This document shows, one piece after another, positions 1 to 6,607 of a stretch of DNA of 15,966 nucleotides. The stretch is taken from positions 1 to 15,966 of the forward strand of contig CAIRAS010000225.1 in NCBI GenBank assembly GCA_903876615.1, read 5' to 3'. Source of the DNA: an uncultured Holophagaceae bacterium. GTDB lineage: Bacteria; Acidobacteriota; Holophagae; Holophagales; Holophagaceae. The position numbers and the translations under genes were made by a program. The notes beneath the pieces were generated by a model. That model was not told the DNA's origin. It made no database searches and worked only from the letters and a program-made list of their open reading frames with translations. How positions within the stretch are numbered: position 1 is the stretch's first letter; each line of letters begins with the position of its first letter.

Positions 1-2
1 TG

Positions 3-581
3 CGCATCGAGATGCACTTCCTCCCGGATGTCTACGTCACCTGCGAGCAGTGCAAGGGGAAGCGCTACAACCGCGAGACCCTGGAGATCCACTACAAGGG
101 CAAGAGCATCTCCGACGTGCTGCACATGACCGTGGAGGAGGCCCTGGTCCTCTTCGCGCCGATCCCCGTGCTGGCCAACAAGCTGCAGACGCTCATCGAC
201 GTGGGCCTCGGCTACATCCGCCTGGGGCAGAGCGCCACGACCCTCTCTGGGGGCGAGGCCCAGCGCGTGAAGCTGGGCAAGGAGCTGAGCAAGCGGGCCA
301 CGGGCCGCACGGTCTACATCCTGGACGAGCCCACCACCGGCCTGCACCTGAAGGACATCCAGAAGCTGCTGGAGGTCATCAACCGACTGGTGGAGACAGG
401 CAACACCATCATCGTGATCGAGCACAACCTGGACGTCATCAAGACTGCGGACTGGGTCCTGGACCTGGGGCCCGAGGGCGGAGGGGATGGGGGCCGCCTC
501 ATTGCCGTGGGCACACCTGAGGAGATCGCCAAGCGGAAGGCCAGCGTCACTGGACGCTATCTGGCGCCCTACCTGAAATAG
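3..581 (+). CDS. uvrA: UvrA excinuclease ABC subunit A, C-terminal part (5' truncated by window)
   Basis: This is the C-terminal part of UvrA, the damage-recognition ATPase of nucleotide excision repair, which loads UvrB on lesions in the cytoplasm. The first whole codon in frame is at position 3, and the gene continues upstream of the window. Visible in order are the [10 protein letters not shown] half of the zinc-binding module, the ABC signature [11 protein letters not shown], the Walker B/D-loop segment [10 protein letters not shown], and the H-loop region [14 protein letters not shown] followed by DLGPEGG, all close to the classical UvrA C terminus. The TAG stop at 579-581 falls at the usual family end, so this end is complete. 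The gene converges on the YjfB-like gene, with only 9 bp between the two stops and no clear terminator hairpin. Identification is secure. Confidence 0.97.
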   Translation, partial: RIEMHFLPDVYVTCEQCKGKRYNRETLEIHYKGKSISDVLHMTVEEALVLFAPIPVLANKLQTLIDVGLGYIRLGQSATTLSGGEAQRVKLGKELSKRATGRTVYILDEPTTGLHLKDIQKLLEVINRLVETGNTIIVIEHNLDVIKTADWVLDLGPEGGGDGGRLIAVGTPEEIAKRKASVTGRYLAPYLK

Positions 582-590
582 TGGCTGCGC

Positions 591-764
591 TCAGGCGAAG
601 AGGTCCACCCGCTTGCCCACGCCGCCGGACTGTTCCATCAGCTTGACGAGATCAGCCCCCTGCTGGACGTCCGCCTCCACGGTCTTCTTGAGAACACTCA
701 GCGTCAGGTCGTTCTGGACCCTGAGCTGGTGCATGGAGACGGCGGTGGCGACAGTGATGTCCAA
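591..764 (-). CDS. YjfB-like putative motility protein (57 aa, TTG start)
   Basis: A 57-residue protein beginning MDITVATAVSMHQLRVQNDL and ending KRVDLFA. The short MDI start, the helical middle with SVLKKTVEADVQQGADLVKLM, and the length resemble the YjfB family of putative motility proteins, whose molecular role is not known. The start is taken as TTG at 762-764, because a GAGG ribosome-binding site (772-775 on the minus strand) lies 7 nt upstream; the only internal ATG would remove the conserved MDI start. It follows csrA by 20 bp on the same strand, so it probably shares the fliW-csrA transcript, which fits a flagellar role. The match was made by eye on a short protein, so the family call is moderate, although the reading frame looks real. 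Confidence 0.7.
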   Translation of the reverse strand: MDITVATAVSMHQLRVQNDLTLSVLKKTVEADVQQGADLVKLMEQSGGVGKRVDLFA

Positions 765-784
765 GGGAGAACCTCAACAACACC

Positions 785-1036
785 CTATCGGTCTTCCGGA
801 TTCTTAACTTGAGCGGCCCGGAGCAGGGCGGCCGCGCCCTGGACCGAGGACTTGGCCTCGATGGCAGCGAGGTTTTCGGCGGCGATGGCCTCGAAGACCT
901 CCCGGCGGTGGACCTGGACACTGCGTGGAGCCTTGATGCCGAGGCGGACACCCTCTTTGGAGATGCCAAGGACGATCACCTCGACTTCGCCACCGATGAT
1001 GAGGGACTGCTCCTGCTTCCGCGTGATGACCAGCAT
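785..1036 (-). CDS. csrA: CsrA carbon storage / flagellar translational regulator
   Basis: CsrA is a small homodimeric RNA-binding protein that blocks translation by binding GGA motifs in 5' leaders; in flagellated bacteria it commonly represses flagellin synthesis. The protein starts MLVITRKQEQSLIIGG and continues with VRLGIKAPRSVQVHRRE. The N-terminal strand and the VHR segment, with Arg44 at the position of the known RNA-contacting arginine, are conserved. It is 83 aa, longer than the roughly 61 aa enterobacterial form, because of an Ala-rich helical tail after about residue 52. The ATG start is at 1034-1036, with no strong Shine-Dalgarno sequence upstream. It lies 23 bp after fliW, its expected protein antagonist, and 20 bp before a YjfB-like gene. 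Confidence 0.96.
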   Translation of the reverse strand: MLVITRKQEQSLIIGGEVEVIVLGISKEGVRLGIKAPRSVQVHRREVFEAIAAENLAAIEAKSSVQGAAALLRAAQVKNPEDR

Positions 1037-1059
1037 GCTGGAAGGCTACCAGAGCTTTT

Positions 1060-1476
1060 TCAATCCCGGGCCAGGATTGGAAACCGCAGCGGGAATTTGT
1101 CAGAGTTCAGCGCGACCTGGTAGCCAGTCATGGTCTTCGCGTTGATGACCAGGGGGCCTGCCAGATTGGTGGTCATGCGCCGCGGGTCCTCGGGGATCAC
1201 CACCAGGGTCAGGATCATGGCGTCCTGCAGGGACTCCAGGGCGAGGGCCTCGGCATCTTCATCGCAGAGAGGGACTTCGTAGTCGTGTTTGACGGCCACG
1301 GGATCGATGCAGGTGAAGGCCATGTCCGGGGAGGACACCGCTTGCAGGAACTTCAGAGGATACCCGTCTGGGGGCTCGAAGAGGCGGAAGGCGGTGAGCT
1401 GCGGGAACCCCAGCAGGCCCTTGGGGAAGCTGAGGAGGATGCCGTCGTCGGCCGGGGAATCTGGGGATATGGTCAT
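1060..1476 (-). CDS. fliW: FliW flagellar assembly factor, CsrA antagonist
   Basis: FliW binds CsrA and relieves its repression of flagellin translation; it is itself sequestered by unassembled flagellin, forming a partner-switch loop. The 138-aa product carries the family features FPKGLLGFPQLTAFRLFEP near the N terminus, CIDPVAVKHDYEVPLCDED in the middle, and NLAGPLVINAKTMTGYQV near the C terminus. The ATG at 1474-1476 is preferred because it overlaps the TGA stop of the upstream exonuclease gene by the ATGA arrangement typical of translational coupling. A TTG at 1495-1497 would add seven residues (MEQPWKT) and cannot be excluded. csrA follows after 23 bp. The fliW-csrA pairing is a classic neighbourhood, so identity is secure and only the start is uncertain. 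Confidence 0.95.
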   Translation of the reverse strand: MTISPDSPADDGILLSFPKGLLGFPQLTAFRLFEPPDGYPLKFLQAVSSPDMAFTCIDPVAVKHDYEVPLCDEDAEALALESLQDAMILTLVVIPEDPRRMTTNLAGPLVINAKTMTGYQVALNSDKFPLRFPILARD

Positions 1477-2450
1477 GGTTTTCCAGGGTTGTTCCAAATC
1501 AACCCATCGGTCGATTCTGCCTCTTCCTGAGTTTCATGGGGCCCCGATTCAAACACGGCCCAGAGGGCGTCGAGGCGTTTTCGGCGGAAACGGGGGTTGG
1601 GCATCGTGCGCTCCAGGGCCTCCCGCGTGGCGGGCGGATGCGCCAAACGCGCCAGGAGCCAGCGGTTGCCGAGTTCCATGACGGCGGCCACGTCGCCTTC
1701 GTTGCCCCAGGCCCAGCGCATGGCCGTGAGCTGCCGGGCACGCTCCATGGCCAGATCGCCCAAATGTCTAGCTTTTTCCACGAGGGGATCCTGCTTGGGG
1801 TTGCTGTAGGCGCGGACCCGGCGCAGGAGGTGGCGGATCTCCTTGGGGAGGCTGGCGAGCCGGGGACCAATCTCCGGATGCTCCCGCTTGGTCTCGGCCT
1901 CGTCCGCCAGGGTGCGGAGCAAGGGCAACAGCAGGGCCGCGTCTCGGCTGGCATAGCTGATCTGGGCGTCCCGCAGGGGGCGCAGCATCCAGTTGGAGTC
2001 CTGCTCTTCCTTGGGGATGTCGAGGCCAAGCTTGAGGCGGGCCATGGTCTTCAGGCCCGGCTGCGGGTAGCCCAGGGCCCTGGAGAGCAGCATGGTGTCA
2101 AAGATGCTGTCGGGCACGACATCGTAGAGGCGCTTGAAGACGATGCCGTCGCCGGAGAAGTCGTGGACGATCCAGGGCACCTGCCCCATGGCCTGGAGGG
2201 CCGGGCGCATGAGGTCCTGGATCGGCAGGGGGTCCACCAGCCAGGCCTGGTCGTGGGTCGCTACCTGCATCAAGGCCAGGACACAGTGGTGCATGCCCGT
2301 GAGGCTGCACTCGATGTCCACGGCGAGCAGTCCGGCCGCGTGCCACAGGGGCAGAGCCTCCTGCAGCTTCTCGGGCGTGTCCACATAGGTGGTGGGGAGG
2401 TCAAAGTGGTCGAGCACCATCTGACCAGTGTGCCGCAGAACCGCTTCCAT
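1473..2450 (-). CDS. rnd: RNase D-like 3'-5' exonuclease (DEDDy family)
   Basis: A 325-aa protein of the RNase D type, which trims 3' ends of structured RNAs such as tRNA precursors. The DEDDy catalytic set is visible: Asp45 and Glu47 in AVDIEC, Asp101 in VHDFSGDGIVF, and Tyr166 with Asp170 in SYASRDAALLL. The part after about residue 210 looks like an HRDC-type helical domain (LVEKARHLGDLAMERARQL and NRWLLARLAHPP). The open frame continues upstream antisense to the transporter gene, but conservation begins near MVLDHFDLP, so the ATG at 2448-2450 is chosen; ATG at codon 11 is an alternative. No strong ribosome-binding site is seen for either. The stop overlaps the fliW start by 2 bp, tying an RNA-processing enzyme to the motility regulators. 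RNase D identity is likely, though other DEDDy exonucleases look similar. Confidence 0.88.
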   Translation of the reverse strand: MEAVLRHTGQMVLDHFDLPTTYVDTPEKLQEALPLWHAAGLLAVDIECSLTGMHHCVLALMQVATHDQAWLVDPLPIQDLMRPALQAMGQVPWIVHDFSGDGIVFKRLYDVVPDSIFDTMLLSRALGYPQPGLKTMARLKLGLDIPKEEQDSNWMLRPLRDAQISYASRDAALLLPLLRTLADEAETKREHPEIGPRLASLPKEIRHLLRRVRAYSNPKQDPLVEKARHLGDLAMERARQLTAMRWAWGNEGDVAAVMELGNRWLLARLAHPPATREALERTMPNPRFRRKRLDALWAVFESGPHETQEEAESTDGLIWNNPGKP

Positions 2451-2486
2451 TACGCTTGAGAGTCCGCAGGAATGTAAAGGAGCCCC
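2451..2486. promoter_or_regulatory. Divergent intergenic region between rnd-like gene and GDT1-like gene
   Basis: This 36-bp gap separates two divergent starts, so both promoters must lie in it or reach into the flanking genes. On the + strand AAAGGAG at 2476-2482 is a good Shine-Dalgarno sequence 4 nt before the transporter ATG. No convincing -35/-10 pair could be assigned by eye. Confidence 0.4.
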
Positions 2487-2756
2487 ATGATCCGCTCGCT
2501 GTTCTGGACCACCTTCGTCACCGTCTTCCTCGCCGAGGTCGGCGACAAGACTCAGCTTGCGGCCATGACAGCGACGGTGCGCAGTGGCCAGGCCTGGACG
2601 GTCTTCTTCGCCGCCAGCGCGGCCCTGGTGTGCGCTACCGCCATCGGCGTGGCCGTGGGCGGCATCCTGTTCCGCTACATCCCCGAGGCCGCCATCAAGT
2701 GGACCGCCGGCTGCGCCTTCATCGCCGTGGGCGTGTGGGTGCTCGTCAAGGGCTGA
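2487..2756 (+). CDS. Half-size UPF0016/GDT1 (TMEM165-like) cation transporter
   Basis: An 89-aa, very hydrophobic protein with three likely membrane helices (about residues 3-20, 37-62 and 67-86). It carries one copy of the family signature E-x-G-D-K-(T/S), here EVGDKTQLAAM near residues 17-27. UPF0016/GDT1 proteins (yeast Gdt1, human TMEM165, Vibrio MneA) move Mn2+ or Ca2+ across membranes. Full-size members have two such motifs in inverted repeats and about 190 residues or more, so this is a single-repeat form that would be expected to dimerise. AAAGGAG sits 4 nt before the ATG. The gene is divergent from the RNase D-like gene and converges on the phosphoesterase gene with 32 bp between stops. 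Substrate is inferred from the family only. Confidence 0.88.
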   Translation: MIRSLFWTTFVTVFLAEVGDKTQLAAMTATVRSGQAWTVFFAASAALVCATAIGVAVGGILFRYIPEAAIKWTAGCAFIAVGVWVLVKG

Positions 2757-2788
2757 GGGCACTGCGGTTCATGATTTCCTTCCTGAGG

Positions 2789-3976
2789 TTAGCCCCGCCG
2801 AAGGGTCAGGATCGCGATCTCAGGCGGCGCTCCGATGCGGATGGGCAAGCCCACCACGCCGAGGCCGCGGCTCACGTAGAGCAGGTCTTCCCCCTGCCGG
2901 TAGAGACCGTCCGTGCGTGGGCCGATGAGGTGCGCGCTGCTGAAGCCCGGGATGGGATTGATCTGGCCGCCGTGGGTGTGGCCCGACAAGGTGAGCCGTG
3001 CGCCCGCGGCCAGGGCGTGCTCCCACTCACTCGGCCGGTGGTTGAGGCAGATCCGGAAGGCGTCGGCGGGCAGGTCCCGCGCCGCTTCGCTGGGGCGGGG
3101 GCCAGGGCCGAAGACTAGGCGCCGGAACCGGCCGTTCCGGGCCATGGGGTCCTGCAGTCCCAATACCGCCAGGACGGCGCCCCCCCGGGGCACCAGGGCC
3201 GCGCGGTTCTCCAGGCAGCGGATGCCAGCGAGTTCCAGGTCCCGCCAGAGCGGGCGGGGATCGTCGAAGTAGTCGTGGTTGCCCAGCACGGCGAAGCGTC
3301 CCAGGGGAGGCTCGAAGCCCCGGAAGGCCGCCAGGAGGGGGCCCAGTTCCTCCGGGCGGCTGTCCACGAGATCGCCGGTGAAGACCAGCAGGTCTGGGCG
3401 CTCCCGCTCCGTGAGAAGCCGCCAGCGGCCGAGGGCTTCGGCGCCCACCAGGGGGCCGGCATGGAGGTCGCTCAGGTGGGCGAGGCGCAGGCCATCCAGG
3501 CCCGCCGGCAGGTCCGGGAAGGCCAGGTCCCGGCGGGTGATCAGGGGATCACCGAAGGCCGCTCGGGAGCCCCTGCCGCCCAGGGTGACGGCAGCCCCGG
3601 TGCTGGCCACGGCGGCCACCCGCAGGAAGGTGCGGCGCCCAGGATCCTCCGGGGCTTCCTCGCCCGCTTCATCCCGCTCGGCCAGGCGGCGCGAGAGCCG
3701 CCAGAGCCCCTGGCCCACCATGCCGATGACCAGGTGCAGCACGCTGAAGGCCTGGAAGTAGAAGCCGCCCCGGGCCAGTCCCCGCAGCAGGGGCATGGCG
3801 CTGTGGTTGCCGGTGGCGGCCATGCGCATGAGGGCGAACACCACCAGGGGGAGGTGGACCAGGCCCAGGAGCCAGGGCAGCCATCGGTGCGTGCGCTCCG
3901 GCAGCTCCAGCCGCAGCAAGCGCAGGTGGAGCCACTGGACCAGGAGGATGAGAACAAGAGCGAGAAGAAAGGGCAT
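2789..3976 (-). CDS. Membrane-anchored calcineurin-like metallophosphoesterase (YkuE/YaeI type)
   Basis: A 395-aa protein with an N-terminal membrane region of about three to four hydrophobic segments (roughly residues 2-22, 32-50 and 70-92), a basic and acidic linker, and a C-terminal metallophosphoesterase domain. The di-metal site motifs are complete: LSDLHAG (Asp170, His172), FTGDLVD (Asp202), LGNHDYF (Asn233, His234), LNHRPSE (His313) and SGHTHGGQ (His333, His335). Family members of the YkuE/YaeI group hydrolyse phosphoesters such as UDP-diacylglucosamine or other lipid-linked substrates. Between the membrane part and the enzyme lies GRRTFLRVAAVASTGAA (residues 113-129), which resembles a twin-arginine export signal and suggests the catalytic domain faces the periplasm. 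It starts 12 bp after the stop of the large metallopeptidase gene, so the two are probably co-transcribed. Confidence 0.92.
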   Translation of the reverse strand: MPFLLALVLILLVQWLHLRLLRLELPERTHRWLPWLLGLVHLPLVVFALMRMAATGNHSAMPLLRGLARGGFYFQAFSVLHLVIGMVGQGLWRLSRRLAERDEAGEEAPEDPGRRTFLRVAAVASTGAAVTLGGRGSRAAFGDPLITRRDLAFPDLPAGLDGLRLAHLSDLHAGPLVGAEALGRWRLLTERERPDLLVFTGDLVDSRPEELGPLLAAFRGFEPPLGRFAVLGNHDYFDDPRPLWRDLELAGIRCLENRAALVPRGGAVLAVLGLQDPMARNGRFRRLVFGPGPRPSEAARDLPADAFRICLNHRPSEWEHALAAGARLTLSGHTHGGQINPIPGFSSAHLIGPRTDGLYRQGEDLLYVSRGLGVVGLPIRIGAPPEIAILTLRRG

Positions 3977-3988
3977 TCCGGGCGAATC

Positions 3989-6556
3989 TCAGGGTCGCAG
4001 GAGCAGGGAGAAGGTTCCCACCGTGCGTCCCTTCATGATGCCATCCAGGGGGCGGTGCACCCCCAGGGTGAAGCTCAGGTTGCCCGTGAGCCGGCGCATG
4101 ATTTCCTGGGGCAGGCCCAGGTTCCGGCCGTCGAGCTCCAGGCCCGCCACGCGCAGGGCCCTAGGCTTGGGGGACGAATCCTGCCAGAGGGTGGTGGCCT
4201 CAAGGTAGAGCCGGAAGGGGCTCCCCAGCTCGCCCCGCAGGCGCTGGAGGCGGTTGCCGGTGGCGGTATAGGCGGGCAGGGCCGCCTGAACCGCGCGGTT
4301 GGCGTCCAGGGCGCTGGGCAGGAGGGAGGTGGGCAGACCCCCCAGGTGGAAGCGATCCAGGTCCGTGGGCTGCCCACCGAGGCGGCCGGCCTCGGCCTGC
4401 ACCCGGAGGGGCACCCAGGGGTTGAGCCATCCCACCCGGAAGGTGGCGCGGGTCAGCTGCCAGGCCTGGCCGTCGGTGCGGCCCTGCTGCTCCTGCACCG
4501 CCACCGAAGCCTGGAGGCCCTGCTCGTTCCGGCTCCAGGTGTTGCCGAGCCCCGCGTCCACCCCCACCAGGGAGCGGCCGAGGGCGGTGCCGCCCCTGGG
4601 GGTCACACGCTCGACGGCGAGGTAGGGGCGCAGGGTGTTCCGGGGGCGGCCCAGGTCCACTTCCTCGAAGGCCAGCTCGAAGCCCCGGCGCTCGCGGTCG
4701 AAGCCCTGGGTGGCAAGGAAGTCCTGGCGGGAGGGCCGCTCCAGGCTCGAGAAGACCTGCAGGGAGGGCGCCCAGCGCCAGCCGTGCCAGGAGGCCCCGG
4801 CCATGGCCCCCCGAGGGCCCGCGACATTGCCGAGGTTCATGCCCGCGACGTTGCCGAGGCCGAGGCCCGCCAGCACCTGCCAGTTCAGGCGACCCAGCAT
4901 GTCGTTGCCGCCCAGGCCCAGCTGGGTGCTGACTCCGGCTGGGGAGGTGCTGAAGCCCACCAGGGAGAAGCTGTCGTGGCTCTCGCCGACGCGATAGGCG
5001 TGGGGCGCGACCGCCACGGGGGGCGGCAGGGGGCTGGGCTCGTCGGCCTTCGGCAGGGCCACGTCCCGCACCAGGGGCTCGGGATCCACCGGCAGGGCCT
5101 TGGCTTCCAGGGGTGGCAGGCTGGTGTCCAGGCGGCGGATCTGGAGACCCGTGGCGCTGAGCTGGGTGTAGTAGATCCACTTCCCGTCGGGCGTGACCGC
5201 GGGGTTCCAGGCGGCAGCGAGGGTGCGCGTGAGGGGTTTCCCGGTGGCGTCCACCAGGTTCCAGATGCCGTCCACTTCCTTCCAGGCGGGGACCGTCGCG
5301 GGACTGGTTTTGGGCGCCGAGGCCGCAGGGCGGGCCCCCTTTGCGGGCTGCCACTGCCAGGGCTCGGCCTGCAGCACACCCTCCCCATCCGGCAGCCGCA
5401 GCCGGAAGCCGATGGTGTCAGCGGACGTCCACACCGGCTTCCAGGGCAGGGCGCCGTGGATGCGGCCCAGGCGGCGGTTGGGCGCCACCACGGGCACTGC
5501 GGGCGCATGGTCCTCAGGCTCGTCCGGGTCCTTGGGCTTGGCCTTCTTGGCGACCGGTGCCTTCAGGTCCCACAGGTACAGGCCGGGCTGCTTGGGATCC
5601 AGCACGCGGGCCAGGAGCTTGGTGCCGTCGGGGCTCAGGGCCAGGTCCGTGACCTCCCCCTTCAGCTGGGTGAAGAGCTCGCCTTCGCGCAGGCCCTGGG
5701 CCTTCACGCGGCGCTCCAGCTCCAGAGCCGTGTGGGTCAGCTCTGCACAGAAGCGCTGGTAGCCGTCCCGGGGGCCGAAGCCGAAGGTGGCCAGGAAGGC
5801 GTCGTCGAAGTTGCGTTTCCCCGCCAGTCGGGTCCACAGGGTCTGAAACACCTTGGGGTCGGCGGCCTTGGTTTCCAGCCACGCCAGATAGGCGCTGCCG
5901 CCCAGGTAGGCCATGCTGCCGCCCAGGAAGCTGCCCGTGCCGCTGAGGGCCTCGTAGGCGGGGAGTTTCCCTTCCAGCGCCCACTGGCGCAGCACCGCGG
6001 CGCGAACGGCGCTGTGGGGACGGCCGCTGCCCGTGAGCTTGCCTTCGATGAGGGTGGCGTAGCCCTCCACCACCCAGCGGGGGGCCTTCCCGGGCAGGGG
6101 GCCCTGGACGGCGGTCCAGCGCTGCCAGAGGTTGGGCTTCCGCTGGGGCCGCAGCAGGTGGTGCAGGTGCCCCAGCTCATGGGCGACCACCAGCTCCGCC
6201 CAGCCGTGGTGGTGGCCGATGACAGAATCCGCCTCAGGTTCCGTCTTCCAGAGCACCACCTGGGGCCGCTGAAGGATGGCCAGGGCCATGCCATTGGCCT
6301 CCATCACGGGATCCAGGATCACGATGTCGATGGGCTTCTCGTAGACATAGCCCACCAGGCCCAGGTACTGGGCGTGGATGCCCTCCACCCGGCCCGCCAC
6401 CTCGCGGCCGAAGCCCTCGAAGGCCGCCGGGCAGTGGATGCGGTAGTGGGGCGTGGTGAACGTCAGCCAGGCCGCGTCCGGCGCCTGGGTGCGGGGTGCC
6501 GCCTGCACCAGGGCGGGCAGCAGGAGAAGTCCGGGGAGGAGGGCGCGTGGGTTCAT
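3989..6556 (-). CDS. Secreted HExxH metallopeptidase-like protein with beta-propeller and predicted outer-membrane barrel
   Basis: An 855-aa protein with a signal peptide (MNPRALLPGLLLLPALVQA, likely cut after residue 19). The N-terminal domain has zinc-peptidase motif HELGH (His126, Glu127, His130) and, 34 residues on, WVVEGYATLIEG, whose Glu164 is well placed as third ligand (gluzincin pattern). Next comes a TolB/WD40-like propeller region with LALSPDGTKLLAR near residue 308 and AVTPDGKWIYYTQ near 456, interrupted by Pro/Ala/Lys-rich inserts. Residues from about 520 to the end show Gly-rich alternating strands that fit an outer-membrane beta-barrel. Function and substrate are unknown; surface or periplasmic proteolysis is an inference. 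The ATG at 6554-6556 is the only reasonable start upstream of the signal peptide, although its GGAGG sits just 1 nt away, closer than normal. It leads a two-gene unit with the phosphoesterase. Confidence 0.85.
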   Translation of the reverse strand: MNPRALLPGLLLLPALVQAAPRTQAPDAAWLTFTTPHYRIHCPAAFEGFGREVAGRVEGIHAQYLGLVGYVYEKPIDIVILDPVMEANGMALAILQRPQVVLWKTEPEADSVIGHHHGWAELVVAHELGHLHHLLRPQRKPNLWQRWTAVQGPLPGKAPRWVVEGYATLIEGKLTGSGRPHSAVRAAVLRQWALEGKLPAYEALSGTGSFLGGSMAYLGGSAYLAWLETKAADPKVFQTLWTRLAGKRNFDDAFLATFGFGPRDGYQRFCAELTHTALELERRVKAQGLREGELFTQLKGEVTDLALSPDGTKLLARVLDPKQPGLYLWDLKAPVAKKAKPKDPDEPEDHAPAVPVVAPNRRLGRIHGALPWKPVWTSADTIGFRLRLPDGEGVLQAEPWQWQPAKGARPAASAPKTSPATVPAWKEVDGIWNLVDATGKPLTRTLAAAWNPAVTPDGKWIYYTQLSATGLQIRRLDTSLPPLEAKALPVDPEPLVRDVALPKADEPSPLPPPVAVAPHAYRVGESHDSFSLVGFSTSPAGVSTQLGLGGNDMLGRLNWQVLAGLGLGNVAGMNLGNVAGPRGAMAGASWHGWRWAPSLQVFSSLERPSRQDFLATQGFDRERRGFELAFEEVDLGRPRNTLRPYLAVERVTPRGGTALGRSLVGVDAGLGNTWSRNEQGLQASVAVQEQQGRTDGQAWQLTRATFRVGWLNPWVPLRVQAEAGRLGGQPTDLDRFHLGGLPTSLLPSALDANRAVQAALPAYTATGNRLQRLRGELGSPFRLYLEATTLWQDSSPKPRALRVAGLELDGRNLGLPQEIMRRLTGNLSFTLGVHRPLDGIMKGRTVGTFSLLLRP

Positions 6557-6607
6557 CCCTCCAGTCTGACCTGACGGCTGAGCGCCGATAGCTGATAGCT
6601 TTTAACC
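6557..6607. promoter_or_regulatory. Divergent intergenic region between metallopeptidase gene and mutL
   Basis: This 51-bp gap between divergent starts must hold or adjoin promoters for both genes. It contains a perfect 7-bp direct repeat, GATAGCT, at 6587-6593 and 6594-6600, and a doubled CTGAC at 6566-6575. The repeats could be a binding site or chance. mutL has no clear Shine-Dalgarno sequence here. No confident -10/-35 elements were identified. Confidence 0.35.

Noticed and set aside
2451..2762. Extension of the RNase D-like protein by about 104 residues at the N terminus
   Set aside because: The extra part would lie wholly antisense to the transporter gene, which has a good ribosome-binding site and the EVGDKT motif. 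Its His/Gly-rich sequence has no RNase D features.
2751..2794. A terminator between the convergent transporter and phosphoesterase genes
   Set aside because: GGGCT and AGCCC can pair, but the stem is only 5 bp with a loop of about 30 nt and no U-tract.
3275..6574. A 1099-codon open frame on the + strand
   Set aside because: It is antisense to the phosphoesterase and the metallopeptidase, which both have complete motifs. The translation is low-complexity, rich in Gly, Ala, Gln and His, and has no domain motif. Such frames are usual opposite GC-rich genes.
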